A stretch of DNA of 64,000 nt from Tepidicaulis marinus. Lineage in GTDB: Bacteria > Pseudomonadota > Alphaproteobacteria > Parvibaculales > Parvibaculaceae. Each line of letters opens with the position of its first letter. Position 1 is the stretch's first letter. The position numbers and the translations under genes are program-made. Shown one piece after another: positions 51,193-60,432 of this stretch. The notes below the pieces were generated by a model. It had not been told where the DNA came from and made no database searches. It worked only from the letters and a program-made list of their open reading frames with translations. The stretch lies in contig NZ_BBIO01000017.1 in assembly GCF_000739695.1 (NCBI RefSeq), positions 22,744 through 86,743 on the forward strand, read 5' to 3'.

Positions 51193-52563
51193 TTACGTTC
51201 GGGCGGGCCCGACCCAGACTTGCTGCGCGTTGACGAATTCCTTTATGCCGTGGGGACCGAGTTCGCGGCCATAGCCGGATTTCTTGATGCCGCCGGAAGG
51301 AAGACGCGGGTCGGTTTTGACGATGCCATTGACCGAAACTTGCCCGGCCTCGATCTCGCGGGCGATGGCCTCGCCTCGTTCGCTCCCCGTCCAGACGCTG
51401 GCAGCCAGGCCGTAGGGCGTGTCATTGGCAAGCTCGAGCGCGCGCTTTTCATCCGGCGTTTTGATCAGCACGGCGACGGGCCCGAAAGTTTCTTCGTTAA
51501 AAGCGCACATGCCGGGTGTGACATCGGACAGTAATGTCACCGGATAGAAGAAGCCGGGTCCCTCCGGTATCTTGCCGCCCAGGTGAAGGCGCGCCCCTGC
51601 CTTCACCGTCTCGCTGACCTGGCGGTGAAGTTCATCGCGCAGATCGGCGCGGGCGATAGGGCCGATATCGGTGGCCGGATCGGCAGGATCGCCGACTTTT
51701 AGAGCCGCCAGACGCGCCTGCATCTTTTCGGTGAAAGCGTCATAGACCGGCTCTTCAATGATGAGCCGCTTTGCGGCGATACAGGACTGACCCGCATTGA
51801 TGATGCGTGAAAGCGTCAGCACCTCGGCGGCTTTATCAAGATCGGCATCGGCCAGCACGATGCTGGGATCTGAGCCGCCAAGCTCAAGGACCGCCGGTTT
51901 GATTTCCGAGGCTGCAATGGCGGCAACCGCCGCCCCGCCCCGCGCCGAGCCGGTGAAGGAGACGGCCCGTACGCGGGTGTCCCGGATCACCGCTTCGACG
52001 GCGGGCGTTTCGATCCGCAGCGCCTGAAAAAGACCGGGCGGCGCGCCTGCTTCCTCGAAAACATCCGCGATGGCTTTCGCGCAGGCGGGTACATGCGGGT
52101 CGTGTTTCATGAGACAGGTATTGCCCGCCATGAGCGCGGGCGCGGCAAAGCGGAAGGCAAGCCAGAAAGGCGCGTTCCAGGGCAGGATGCCGAGAACGGG
52201 GCCGAGGGGCAGATATTGCACATAAGAGCGGGTGGCATCGGAGCCGATTTCCTCGCGGGCAAGATAGGCTTCGCCGTGCTCGGCATAATGTTCGGCGCAC
52301 CAGGCCGCCTTTTCCACCTCCCCGCGCGCCTCGCGAATGGGTTTACCCATTTCCTGCGTCATGAGCGGGGCAAGCTCTTCCACCTTTTTTCGCATGATGC
52401 CGGCCACGGCGCGCAGCAGATCGGCCCGCTCGGCAAAAGAGGTTTGCCGCCAGGAGATGAAACGTTTCTGCGCCGCCTCGAGCGCGCTTTCGACGCTTTT
52501 TGCGCTGTCCGGTTCGATCTCCTGAATGATCTTTCCCGTCGCCGGGTTCGTGACAGTGAGCAT
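51193..52563 (-). CDS. doeC: NAD(P)-dependent semialdehyde dehydrogenase, probable DoeC
   Basis: A 456-residue aldehyde dehydrogenase of the succinate-semialdehyde type. VLELGGSDPSIVLADADLDK holds the general-base Glu and NAGQSCIAAKRLII the nucleophilic Cys. As the last gene of the ectoine degradation operon it should oxidise aspartate-4-semialdehyde, made by the DoeD aminotransferase, to aspartate. On sequence alone it could also be a GabD-like succinate-semialdehyde dehydrogenase; the context decides. Confidence 0.8.
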   Translation of the reverse strand: MLTVTNPATGKIIQEIEPDSAKSVESALEAAQKRFISWRQTSFAERADLLRAVAGIMRKKVEELAPLMTQEMGKPIREARGEVEKAAWCAEHYAEHGEAYLAREEIGSDATRSYVQYLPLGPVLGILPWNAPFWLAFRFAAPALMAGNTCLMKHDPHVPACAKAIADVFEEAGAPPGLFQALRIETPAVEAVIRDTRVRAVSFTGSARGGAAVAAIAASEIKPAVLELGGSDPSIVLADADLDKAAEVLTLSRIINAGQSCIAAKRLIIEEPVYDAFTEKMQARLAALKVGDPADPATDIGPIARADLRDELHRQVSETVKAGARLHLGGKIPEGPGFFYPVTLLSDVTPGMCAFNEETFGPVAVLIKTPDEKRALELANDTPYGLAASVWTGSERGEAIAREIEAGQVSVNGIVKTDPRLPSGGIKKSGYGRELGPHGIKEFVNAQQVWVGPART

Positions 52564-52566
52564 GAA

Positions 52567-53829
52567 TTACTCCCCGCTTTTTTGAATTTCCTTTTTTGCC
52601 GCGCGCCGGCGCGCGTCCTCGATCGTGTCCACATTGGCCGCGCCGCCGCCGCGCGCCGCGCCGCTTTCCGGTTTGACGGTGAACTCCCGGTCCATGGTGA
52701 AGAAGGATTTGCAGCCATCGGCGGTGACATAAACCGTGTCGGAAATACCGACGGTCTTGTTGCCGTCGACGCCCCAGACCCAGGGGATGAGATGGAAGGT
52801 CATGCCTTCCTTCAAGGTGGTGGAGACGCCCTGCATCAGGGAGACGATGTAGCCTTCATCCCAGCTTGGCGGGAAGGCGATGCCGATGGAATAGCCCGAG
52901 CGGGTGATGAGAATACCTTCATCCTCACTGCCCGAAATGATATCGCGCACGATATTGTCCGCATCCGACACGGTAAGGCCGGGGCGGATGGCGCTTTCGA
53001 CTTTCTGCAAGGCCTCCAGCATGCGGTTCTGCGCCCGCTCCATGGAAGGGGAAAGCTGCCCTAGAACGGCGGTGCGCATCATCGCGGTGTGATAGCGCCG
53101 GTAGCAGCCGCCCACTTCCAGAAAGACATGCTCACCAGGCTCCACCCGGCGCCCTTCCCATGTCGCATGGCCGATCATCGAGCGGGGGCCGGAGGTGACA
53201 TAAGGCATGACCGCCGGCGGCTCGCCGCCTGCCCGGAACATGGCATTGGAAATCGCCGCGCCGATTTCGTTTTCCGTCACCCCGGCGGCAACGGCATCGA
53301 GGCCCGCCTGCATACCCGCTTCCGTGGCATGGGCGGCTTTGCGCATTACTTCGATTTCGGCTGGCGATTTGCGGATGCGGCCTTCTTCGACAATGCCGAA
53401 ACAGTCGAGAAGATGCCCGCCATTATAAGCGGTGCGCAGCCGGTCCTGGTGGTAGGCGGGGAAGAAATAGCTGTTGCGCTCATAGCCGATCGAGGCCTTG
53501 GCAAGACCGGATTCCTTCAAGCTGCCGACAAGACGCTGGATGGCATCGCCATTATCCTCATAAGGGCGCGTCTTCTCCACCCAGGTGCGGGCATAGACAT
53601 TCGATTCTTCCAGATGCCGCGTCACCATGAAAGGCTCACCGTCGAGCGGCACGATCAGCGCCTGAAAGAAGGAATAGCCCGTGGTTTGATAGTCGGTCAG
53701 ATACATGATGTTTTCCGGATCGGTGATGATCACCGCATCCAGAAGCCGTTCCTTCATCCGCTCGCGCAGTGCCCGGAGGCGGTTTTCATATTCCTCGAAC
53801 GGAAAAGTCATGTCATCGCGTTCGATCAT
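52567..53829 (-). CDS. doeA: ectoine hydrolase DoeA (M24 creatinase-like fold)
   Basis: A 420-residue pita-bread-fold protein. DPENIMYLTDYQTTGYSFFQ near the N-terminus and GPRSMIGHATWEGRRVEPG with LEVGGCYRRYHTAMMRT follow DoeA. The metal ligands of M24 aminopeptidases (Asp, Asp, Glu, Glu) are not conserved, as in the metal-independent creatinase/DoeA branch. It should open the ectoine ring to N-acetyl-diaminobutyrate. The start at 53829 is 1 bp after the doeD stop, with GGGAGG upstream; an ATG six codons later is possible. A Xaa-Pro peptidase is less likely for the missing metal ligands. Confidence 0.85.
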   Translation of the reverse strand: MIERDDMTFPFEEYENRLRALRERMKERLLDAVIITDPENIMYLTDYQTTGYSFFQALIVPLDGEPFMVTRHLEESNVYARTWVEKTRPYEDNGDAIQRLVGSLKESGLAKASIGYERNSYFFPAYHQDRLRTAYNGGHLLDCFGIVEEGRIRKSPAEIEVMRKAAHATEAGMQAGLDAVAAGVTENEIGAAISNAMFRAGGEPPAVMPYVTSGPRSMIGHATWEGRRVEPGEHVFLEVGGCYRRYHTAMMRTAVLGQLSPSMERAQNRMLEALQKVESAIRPGLTVSDADNIVRDIISGSEDEGILITRSGYSIGIAFPPSWDEGYIVSLMQGVSTTLKEGMTFHLIPWVWGVDGNKTVGISDTVYVTADGCKSFFTMDREFTVKPESGAARGGGAANVDTIEDARRRAAKKEIQKSGE

Positions 53830-53830
53830 G

Positions 53831-55069
53831 TCATGCTGCCTCCCTGCCGACGGCGGTCAGCGCCGCTTCCAGGATGCCGAGCCCTTCATCCAAATCCTCA
53901 TCCGGCGTGGTGAGCGGGGGAATGAGCTTGAGCACGCGTCCGCCCGTGCCGCAGGCACCGATCAAAAGGCCGTTCTTGAAAGCATGGGCGACGGCGGCTT
54001 TCGCCACATCGCCGTTTTTGACGTCGAGCCCGTAAAGCATGCCGCGCCCGCGCACTTCCATCCCAAGCGCTTTATGGGATTTGGCAAGGGCATTGAGCCG
54101 GGCTTCCATTTCCTTGCCTTTGCGTTTCACGTCTTTCAGGAAATCGTCATTCTCGAAATATTTCAGCGCCTCGCGGCCCGCGACGAAGGAAAAGCCCTGG
54201 CCGCGGAACGTGCCCGTATGCTCGCCCGGCTGCCAATGTTCGTCATGCTCCGGCTTGATGAGGTTCATGGCAAGCGGCGTGCCGAAGCCGCCAATGCCTT
54301 TGGCAAGGCAGACGATGTCCGGGTCGAGCCCCATATCATCGAAACTGAAATAGGAGCCGGTGCGCCCGCAGCCGGCCTGAATGTCATCGAGAATGAGAAG
54401 CGCACCATGTTTGCGGCAGAATTCCTGAAGGCCTTTCAACCATTCCGCGCTTGCGAGATTGACGCCGCCTTCCGCCTGAATGGGCTCGACAAGAACGGCT
54501 GCCGGATGCGCATAGCCGGAAGATGAATCCGCATAACGCGCTTCAAGATCATCAATGTCGCAGCCGAAAGGAAAGCGCGTCACATGTTCGAGCGGCACGC
54601 CTGCGGCATTGCGGAAATAATCATTGGCTGTGCAGGCGAGCGAGCCCAGCGTCATGCCGTGAAAGCCATGCGAGAAGGCAATGACATTGGTGCGGCCCGT
54701 GACGCGGCGGGCAAGCTTCAATGCCGCTTCTACCGCATTGGTGCCGGTCGGCCCGGTGAACTGCATTTTATACTTCATGTTCCGGGGTTTCAGAACCGTG
54801 TCCGCAAACGCCTTCATGAAGTCGCGTTTGACGCTGGTGGACATGTCGAGACTGTGGGCCGGCCCATCCGCTTCAATGAAGTCTATGAGCGCGCGTTTCA
54901 TATGCGGGTTGTTGTGCCCGAAATTCAAAACCCCCGCGCCGCCGAAAAAGTCGATATAGGAACGCCCCTCTTCATCCACCTGCCGGGCGTTCGATGCGGA
55001 TTTGAAAATGGTGGGGAAGGTGCGGCAATAGCCGCGCACATTCGATTCCCATTGCTCGAAAATATCCAT
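53831..55069 (-). CDS. doeD: diaminobutyrate transaminase, probable DoeD (EctB-like)
   Basis: A 412-residue class III PLP aminotransferase closely resembling EctB. It begins MDIFEQWESNVRGYCRTFP, has FFGGAGVLNFGHNNPHMK, and the PLP Lys in IVCLAKGIGGFGTPLAMNL. In ectoine degradation it converts 2,4-diaminobutyrate to aspartate-4-semialdehyde. EctB would run the reverse reaction in synthesis, but no ectA or ectC is adjacent while doeA is. The ATG at 55069 has AGGAGG five bases upstream; a frame to 55120 adds 17 residues without support. Confidence 0.87.
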   Translation of the reverse strand: MDIFEQWESNVRGYCRTFPTIFKSASNARQVDEEGRSYIDFFGGAGVLNFGHNNPHMKRALIDFIEADGPAHSLDMSTSVKRDFMKAFADTVLKPRNMKYKMQFTGPTGTNAVEAALKLARRVTGRTNVIAFSHGFHGMTLGSLACTANDYFRNAAGVPLEHVTRFPFGCDIDDLEARYADSSSGYAHPAAVLVEPIQAEGGVNLASAEWLKGLQEFCRKHGALLILDDIQAGCGRTGSYFSFDDMGLDPDIVCLAKGIGGFGTPLAMNLIKPEHDEHWQPGEHTGTFRGQGFSFVAGREALKYFENDDFLKDVKRKGKEMEARLNALAKSHKALGMEVRGRGMLYGLDVKNGDVAKAAVAHAFKNGLLIGACGTGGRVLKLIPPLTTPDEDLDEGLGILEAALTAVGREAA

Positions 55070-55195
55070 GAAAGCCTCCTGCCAATAGGGGCGCCGGGGC
55101 GCCCGGTCGCGTGTCCACACTCAAGAAACGCCCTGCCGCACCGTCGGTTCGCCCGGCAGACCGTTCTTCTTCAGCCCTGACGGCTTAAGCCCGCG

Positions 55196-56395
55196 TCAGG
55201 GAAGCGGCGCGCCGGCAAGGCGCGCATAAAGCCGCGTGACAATAGGAATAAGGCTATCGTTAAAATCGTAGCGCGGGCTGTGGCAGGGCACATCGTGTCC
55301 TTTGCCGTCATCCGCGCCGATAAGCGCGAAGGCGCCCGGTATCTCTTTAAGGTAATAGCTGAAATCTTCCGACGCCATGATGGGCGCGGGGATGGTATCC
55401 GCATGCCAGTCCGCGCCGAGTTCGGCGCTGAGCGCCGCGCGCATCAGCGCAGCTTCTGCGCCATGATTGACCGTTGCATCATAGCGCGGCTGAAGCGTCA
55501 CCTCGGCGGTGACGCCATAAGCAGCGGCGGTCTTCACCGCCACCTCTTCGATCAGCGCATTGATGATCTCCCGGTCCCCGCTTTGCGCCAGACGGATACT
55601 GCCGCCTATTTTGGCCGTATCGGGAATGACGGTCGGCCCGCTCGGCGCTTCGATGGAGGTCAGGCTCACCACGGCGGCATGTTGCGGCGCAAGGCGGCGG
55701 GCAACGATCTGCTGCAGGGCAAGCGTGATGGCGGAGGCGGCCAGCACCGGATCGCGGCAGGCTTCCGGCTGGCTGGCATGGCCGCCTTGGCCTTTCAAGA
55801 AAATCTCGAACGTGCCATTGCCCGCCATCACCGCGCCGTCCGGGCAAAGCGCCTGGCCGAAGGGGATGGCCGGCCAATTGTGCCAGCCATAGATCGCGTC
55901 GATGCCTTCGAGCGCGCCGTCCTCGATCATCTTCTTGGCGCCGTGGCCGCCTTCTTCGGCCGGCTGAAAGAGAAGGGTGACGGGACCGGGCAATTGTTCT
56001 TCATGCTGTTTGAGCCAATAGGCCGCGGCCATCAGCGTGGCGGTGTGCCCGTCATGGCCGCAGGCATGCATGCAGCCCTGATTGGCGGAGGTCCATGGCC
56101 GCCCGCTTGCCTCGGTAATGGGCAGGGCATCGAGATCGGCGCGCAGCGCGATGTGCCGCCCGGCAGCCTTGGGCGCGAGCGTTGCAAGCGTGCCCGTGCC
56201 CGCGCAGGTGCGCCAGGCAAGACCCGCGCTTTCAAGGCCCGCGCGCACGGCGGCAGCGGTCTTTTCTTCCTGCCAGGTAAGTTCGGGATGTGTGTGAAGC
56301 GCGCGCCGGAACGTGGTGGCGGCATCCATCAAGGCCGCCCAGTCCCGGCCGGTCATTGCAAACGGGGCATGCGCTTCCGTCACAGACATATTCAT
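55196..56395 (-). CDS. doeB2: M20 family amidohydrolase, probable N2-acetyl-diaminobutyrate deacetylase DoeB2
   Basis: A 399-residue M20D-type metallohydrolase. Metal and catalytic residues are in ALRADLDALPITE, CMHACGHDGHTATLMAAAYW and LFQPAEEGGHGAKKMIEDG, and the dimerisation domain follows with KGQGGHASQPE. As first gene of the operon it probably removes acetate from N-acetyl-2,4-diaminobutyrate, replacing the AstE-like DoeB of Halomonas. A peptide or amino-acid amidase is the alternative on sequence alone. It ends 126 bp before the doeD ATG. Confidence 0.8.
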   Translation of the reverse strand: MNMSVTEAHAPFAMTGRDWAALMDAATTFRRALHTHPELTWQEEKTAAAVRAGLESAGLAWRTCAGTGTLATLAPKAAGRHIALRADLDALPITEASGRPWTSANQGCMHACGHDGHTATLMAAAYWLKQHEEQLPGPVTLLFQPAEEGGHGAKKMIEDGALEGIDAIYGWHNWPAIPFGQALCPDGAVMAGNGTFEIFLKGQGGHASQPEACRDPVLAASAITLALQQIVARRLAPQHAAVVSLTSIEAPSGPTVIPDTAKIGGSIRLAQSGDREIINALIEEVAVKTAAAYGVTAEVTLQPRYDATVNHGAEAALMRAALSAELGADWHADTIPAPIMASEDFSYYLKEIPGAFALIGADDGKGHDVPCHSPRYDFNDSLIPIVTRLYARLAGAPLP

Positions 56396-56597
56396 GAGAG
56401 TAGCGGTTTGGGCAGGCTTAGCAATGGATTATCACCGGCTTTGCTGGATTTATGCGCGCTGATCAGCTCCATTTCTTAGCTATATGCCGGTGGCCAGCGG
56501 CGTGCGGCCAGCACACGTTTTGACACACGGTATGCTGGACAGCGGCGGCACGTCCCATATGATGAAACATGTCGTTTAATTTTATTACGGATTGCAT

Positions 56598-57443
56598 ATG
56601 GAGATTTTAAGGAGCGGGCGCTCCGGGGTTTTGTCCTGGCCAGGACACGCGCAGCAGAGGGCCTGGCTAAAATCATCAGGCAGTTTGTTGGGGGCAATTG
56701 CCCTCTTTCTCATGTTGAGCGGCTGTTCCAGTGCTGGGCTTGTTTCAATCCTCGTGCCGACGGCGAGCGCCGAGGACAGGCGCATTGCCCAGCAGCAGCT
56801 TGATGAATTCTGTAAAGAGCTGAACGTCGGAACGCATGTCGAAAAACGCATCCCCGGTGTTGAAGGGTTTGAGGTGTTGTCGGATGGCACTTATGGCAAC
56901 GGCCGTGATAAGCCTGTCACCGACAGTGCGCTATATGGGTGTTTCGTCGGTTGCGTCGATTATCTCGTCAAGGGGTATGCATACGTTGAAAATCATGTTG
57001 AAGAGGGGTGGAAACCCAGCGCTGGGATTAGATATTTCCATACGGAACCTGGAAAGTACCGGCACGCCATTGTCCCCCGCACGCCCGAAGCTTGCGCGGT
57101 GTACGACCGAATTATCCAAACCAGTCAGACTCTGCGCGGGTATGTGAATGATTATCCCGAGCTTTTCAAAGATAGCTGCATAGGCATTGAAAAGGTTTCG
57201 GCCTTCCAGTCCCGCTATGCGTATCAGAGACATTTCCGGGATAAAGCGGTTCAGTTGCCAGGCGGTTTGATCGCTTGGCCTAGTGGGTCGCGGGTGATCG
57301 ATAAGGTCACGGGTGAGGAGATTGCGGTTAAGCTGGGTGTTGCGGGGTATGACACCCGTGTCACCAATCAATATGTCGCCGCTTGCAATCAAAACTTCGC
57401 ATTGGACGTGGCGGAGGTTCTTCTGCCTCTGGCGGGAGAATGA
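56598..57443 (+). CDS. putative lipoprotein, unrecognised family
   Basis: A protein of about 281 residues that I do not recognise. A hydrophobic stretch GAIALFLMLSGCSS at about residues 34-47 ends in a lipobox (LSGC), so export and lipidation at that Cys are likely. The predicted start leaves an unusually long 30-residue leader, so a later unannotated start may be used. The mature part has six Cys (in EFCKEL, YGCFVGCVDYL, EACAVY, DSCIG and AACNQN), which could form disulfides. Codon use is less GC-rich than in the neighbours, which suggests acquisition. No operon partners. Confidence 0.65.
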   Translation: MEILRSGRSGVLSWPGHAQQRAWLKSSGSLLGAIALFLMLSGCSSAGLVSILVPTASAEDRRIAQQQLDEFCKELNVGTHVEKRIPGVEGFEVLSDGTYGNGRDKPVTDSALYGCFVGCVDYLVKGYAYVENHVEEGWKPSAGIRYFHTEPGKYRHAIVPRTPEACAVYDRIIQTSQTLRGYVNDYPELFKDSCIGIEKVSAFQSRYAYQRHFRDKAVQLPGGLIAWPSGSRVIDKVTGEEIAVKLGVAGYDTRVTNQYVAACNQNFALDVAEVLLPLAGE

Positions 57444-57594
57444 GGTTGGTTCAACGCGTTTTTCATCGTCGCAAGGCGAGTGCGGACAGATTGCCTTCCA
57501 AAGTTTTGGGTGCGGGCATTGGTATTTTTCTGGGGTTCACCCTGCCGGTTGCAGCCACTGCTGAGTAGGAAATCCGGGGGGGTGCGCATCGCCA

Positions 57595-58164
57595 TCACCC
57601 CGCCGCGATGCGCGTGACGGCCTCCACCACGTCCTTGTCTAGCTGGCGGGCGGGAATGTCGAGCCGCCCTTCCACGCCGCGAAAAAGCGAGAGGCCTTCC
57701 ATCAGGCTCATGATCAAGACGGCGCGCCGCCGCCGCGCGCCGGGGGCAAGGCCGGGCACGGCTTTTGAGAGCACATATTCGATCTGCTTTTGGTACTGCG
57801 CGTAATAGCGCGCCATGACCGCGTTGATCTCTTCGTCCCGCGCGGCGAGCGCCCAAAGCTCCCAGAACATCAGGCAGTAGTCCTGCGGCTGCTGCTCATC
57901 CAGGATGAAGCGGATCAGGTCTTCAAGGCTGCCCTGTGCCGGGCGGCTTTTGAAAGCGGCGATGGAGCGTTCCAGCGCCCGGTCGAAAAGCGCGCTGAGC
58001 AGTTCCCCCGGCCCGCCGAAATAATATTGAACATTGCTGAGCCGCATGGAAAGCGCCTCCGCCACCCGGCGCATGGAAAAGCCGCCATAGCCCTCTTCCA
58101 CCAGGATCTGCGTTGCGGCGTCGAGGATTTCCTCCGCCCGTTTTTTGCCCTTGGCGCTTTTCAT
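57595..58164 (-). CDS. TetR family transcriptional regulator
   Basis: A 189-residue repressor with an N-terminal TetR HTH (about 8-55, YGGFSMRRVAEALSMRLSNV then QYYFGG) and a ligand-binding C-terminal domain. The ATG at 58164 follows AGGGA; an open frame to 58410 crosses the divergent promoter and is rejected. It is divergent from the 58294-61180 operon with two palindromes between, so it probably represses that operon and itself. The C-terminal domain contains FWELWALAARDEEINAVM, common in regulators of fatty or aromatic compound genes. Confidence 0.9.
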   Translation of the reverse strand: MKSAKGKKRAEEILDAATQILVEEGYGGFSMRRVAEALSMRLSNVQYYFGGPGELLSALFDRALERSIAAFKSRPAQGSLEDLIRFILDEQQPQDYCLMFWELWALAARDEEINAVMARYYAQYQKQIEYVLSKAVPGLAPGARRRRAVLIMSLMEGLSLFRGVEGRLDIPARQLDKDVVEAVTRIAAG

Positions 58165-58242
58165 GGTCCCTTCCGTTTCGTGTCCGCCCGTCCCTCCATC
58201 TTCTAGCCCAAAAGGGTCTCTTGACCAATTTCTTGAAAATAT

Positions 58243-58274
58243 GGTCATGTGACCTAAATAAAGGTCAGTTGACC
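58243..58274. promoter_or_regulatory. two tandem palindromic operators (TetR type)
   Basis: GGTCATGTGACC (58243-58254) and GGTCAGTTGACC (58263-58274) are two copies of GGTCA-N2-TGACC with centres 20 bp apart, about two helical turns. A third half-site, TTGACC, is at 58221-58226. They lie between the divergent TetR gene and the GMC operon, 20 bp before the GTG at 58294, so a bound repressor would block both promoters. Confidence 0.75.
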
Positions 58275-58293
58275 AAATCTGGCGGAGGATGCA

Positions 58294-58878
58294 GTGACAC
58301 GACAGGCAACCGGCCCCTCGCGGCGGGGTTTTTTGATGCTGGGCGGCGCGGCGGCGGCAAGCGCCGCAATCATGGGGCTGGCGGGCATTGCCGCGCCGGG
58401 GGGCGAGCATTACGGCGCGCTTTTGAACGGGGAAGTGCCGCAGGTTCTCAGCGAAAAGGAACTGGCGGTCTTGAGCGTGGCGGCGGAAACTCTGGTCGGC
58501 CCCATTCCGGGCCTTCCCTCCATTTATGAAACGCGCACGCCCGCGCGTATCGACCGGGAACTTTCCTTAAGCCGCGGCACGCTGCTTTCGGACATGAAAG
58601 CCTCGCTGCTTTATCTCGAATATAGCCCGCTCATGGGCATTTCCCTTTCCCGCTTTTCTTCCATGGGCGCGCAAGAACGTGAGGCGCATCTTCGCGCGCT
58701 TTCCCGCTCCGAGGATCCCTTGGAGCGGGCGATCTATAACGGCGTGCGCTTCCTCGTTTTCTTTTTCTATTACACGGACCCGCGCACCTGGGCGCATCTC
58801 GGTTATGAGGGCCCGCAAATGCCCGCGAAATTCTTTCCCGCCGGCAACCGCATTGAAAATCTGGAGGCGCTGTCATGA
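58294..58878 (+). CDS. Tat-exported small subunit-like protein (gluconate 2-dehydrogenase subunit 3-like)
   Basis: A 194-residue protein beginning MTRQATGPSRRGFLMLGG, a twin-arginine signal with hydrophobic core to about residue 35. The remainder is helical, with LSEKELAVLSVAAETLVGPI as its most recognisable segment, like subunit 3 of GMC-type gluconate dehydrogenases. The GTG start has GGAGG five bases upstream. It overlaps the GMC oxidoreductase gene by 4 bases. The small subunit probably carries the flavin subunit through the Tat system and helps it fold. Confidence 0.75.
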   Translation: MTRQATGPSRRGFLMLGGAAAASAAIMGLAGIAAPGGEHYGALLNGEVPQVLSEKELAVLSVAAETLVGPIPGLPSIYETRTPARIDRELSLSRGTLLSDMKASLLYLEYSPLMGISLSRFSSMGAQEREAHLRALSRSEDPLERAIYNGVRFLVFFFYYTDPRTWAHLGYEGPQMPAKFFPAGNRIENLEALS

Positions 58879-60422
58879 TCCGCGAAGGCCATGAAATAAA
58901 GCACGACCTTCGCGAAGAGGTGGATGTCGTGATCATCGGCTCGGGCTGCGGCGGCGCGGCCGCCGCCAAGCATCTGGCCGAAGGCGGCCTTTCCGTCCTC
59001 ATTCTGGAGAAGGGCGGCTATTACACCGCCGCCCGCGGCGATTTCGACCAATTGTCGGACAATATGCTCGCCCGGATCGATGGCGGACGCGGCCTCGACA
59101 CCAGCACCAATGGCGAACTTGCGCTGATGTATGGCAATTGCGTGGGCGGGGCGAGCGTTCACTATTGGGCCGATAGCTGGCGCCTGCCCGAAGACCGGGC
59201 CCGCATCTATGAGGAAAAAGGCGTAAGCGGCCACGAGCATGAGGTGCTCGCGCCGATTTTCGATGAGATCGAAAAAGACCACAACGTCCATCCCGCCGAC
59301 CCCGTTTACCGCAACCGCATGAACGAGCTTTTCATCGAGGCGGGCGGGCGCCTTGGCTGGCATATCGAAGATGTGCCGCAGGCAAGGCGCGGCTGCGTGG
59401 CAAGCGGGCATTGCTATCAGGGCTGTTCTTACGATGCCAAGCAAAGCCAGCTGGTGACTTACGTGCCTGCCGCGCTGAAGGCCGGCGCGCGGCTTTATGC
59501 CGATTGCGAGGTGACGGCGATAACCCGCGAGCCCGGCACGGGCCGGGCAAGCGGCGTCTCGGCCCGCTTTCTCGACCGCGCAACGGGCCGCCCCGCCGGG
59601 CCGAAGCTCGAGGTTAAAGCGCGCGCCGTCGTGCTCGCCGCCGGCGGCTATGCCTCGCCCGTCATCTGGATGCGCTCGGGCCTGCCGAACGGCTCGGGCG
59701 AGGTGGGGCGCAATCTTTTCACCAATCCCAATCCTTATCTTTATGCGCTTTACGATGAAGAGATTTATCTTTGGCATAATATTCCCGCCGCCGTCGGCAC
59801 ATCGGATTTCCGCCTGCCGCGCTATGAGAACGGGCGCTATGTGGAAGGCGGCTATTTGCTGCACCCGAACCAGATTCAGCCGGAATTTCTGGCCGTCACG
59901 CTGCCCGGCTTCGGCGGGGCCCATGCCGGGCTTGTTGCGCAGTTGCCGCGCCTTGGCAGCGCGGTGGCCTGGATCGACGATGAGCATGGCGGCGAGGTGA
60001 CGCTGCGCGAGGACGGCACGCCCTCTTATCATTACGCGCTGCAGGGCGATGATGTCCTCAAAGCCCGCGACGCGCTGAAAAAACAAGCCCAGCTTCTTTT
60101 TGAAAGCGGCGCGCGGGAAATCTTCGTGCCGGACAGCGCAGGCACCAGGCTGCAAGGGCCGGAGGAGATCGCGCAGCTCGATACGCTGGAGATTCAAAAC
60201 GGCGCGATGCTTTTTGCCGCGCCCCATCCGGCCGGCACGTTGCGCATGGGCGATGACCCGTCCCGCGCCGTTGTGGCAAGCACCCATGAAGCGCACGAAG
60301 TGCCGGGGCTTTATGTCGCCGACCCCAGCGTCTTTCCCCTGCCGCCCAGCGTCGATCCTTCGCTGACCATCATGGCGTTTTCCGTCATCGCGGCCCGCAA
60401 CATTCTTTCCCATCTTGCCTAG
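58875..60422 (+). CDS. GMC family FAD-dependent oxidoreductase
   Basis: A 515-residue GMC oxidoreductase. The FAD fold is VDVVIIGSGCGGAAAAKHLA with LEKGGYY. NCVGGASVHYWADSWRLPED is the second GMC signature region, and PHPAGTLRMGDDPSRAVV holds the catalytic His. GLYVADPSVFPLPPSVDPSL closes the FAD site. It has no signal of its own and is coupled to the Tat-bearing small protein, so periplasmic function is likely by joint export. The substrate is an alcohol, perhaps a sterol, sugar or long-chain alcohol; nothing in the sequence decides. Confidence 0.9.
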   Translation: MIREGHEIKHDLREEVDVVIIGSGCGGAAAAKHLAEGGLSVLILEKGGYYTAARGDFDQLSDNMLARIDGGRGLDTSTNGELALMYGNCVGGASVHYWADSWRLPEDRARIYEEKGVSGHEHEVLAPIFDEIEKDHNVHPADPVYRNRMNELFIEAGGRLGWHIEDVPQARRGCVASGHCYQGCSYDAKQSQLVTYVPAALKAGARLYADCEVTAITREPGTGRASGVSARFLDRATGRPAGPKLEVKARAVVLAAGGYASPVIWMRSGLPNGSGEVGRNLFTNPNPYLYALYDEEIYLWHNIPAAVGTSDFRLPRYENGRYVEGGYLLHPNQIQPEFLAVTLPGFGGAHAGLVAQLPRLGSAVAWIDDEHGGEVTLREDGTPSYHYALQGDDVLKARDALKKQAQLLFESGAREIFVPDSAGTRLQGPEEIAQLDTLEIQNGAMLFAAPHPAGTLRMGDDPSRAVVASTHEAHEVPGLYVADPSVFPLPPSVDPSLTIMAFSVIAARNILSHLA

Positions 60423-60432
60423 GAGGCCCGCG

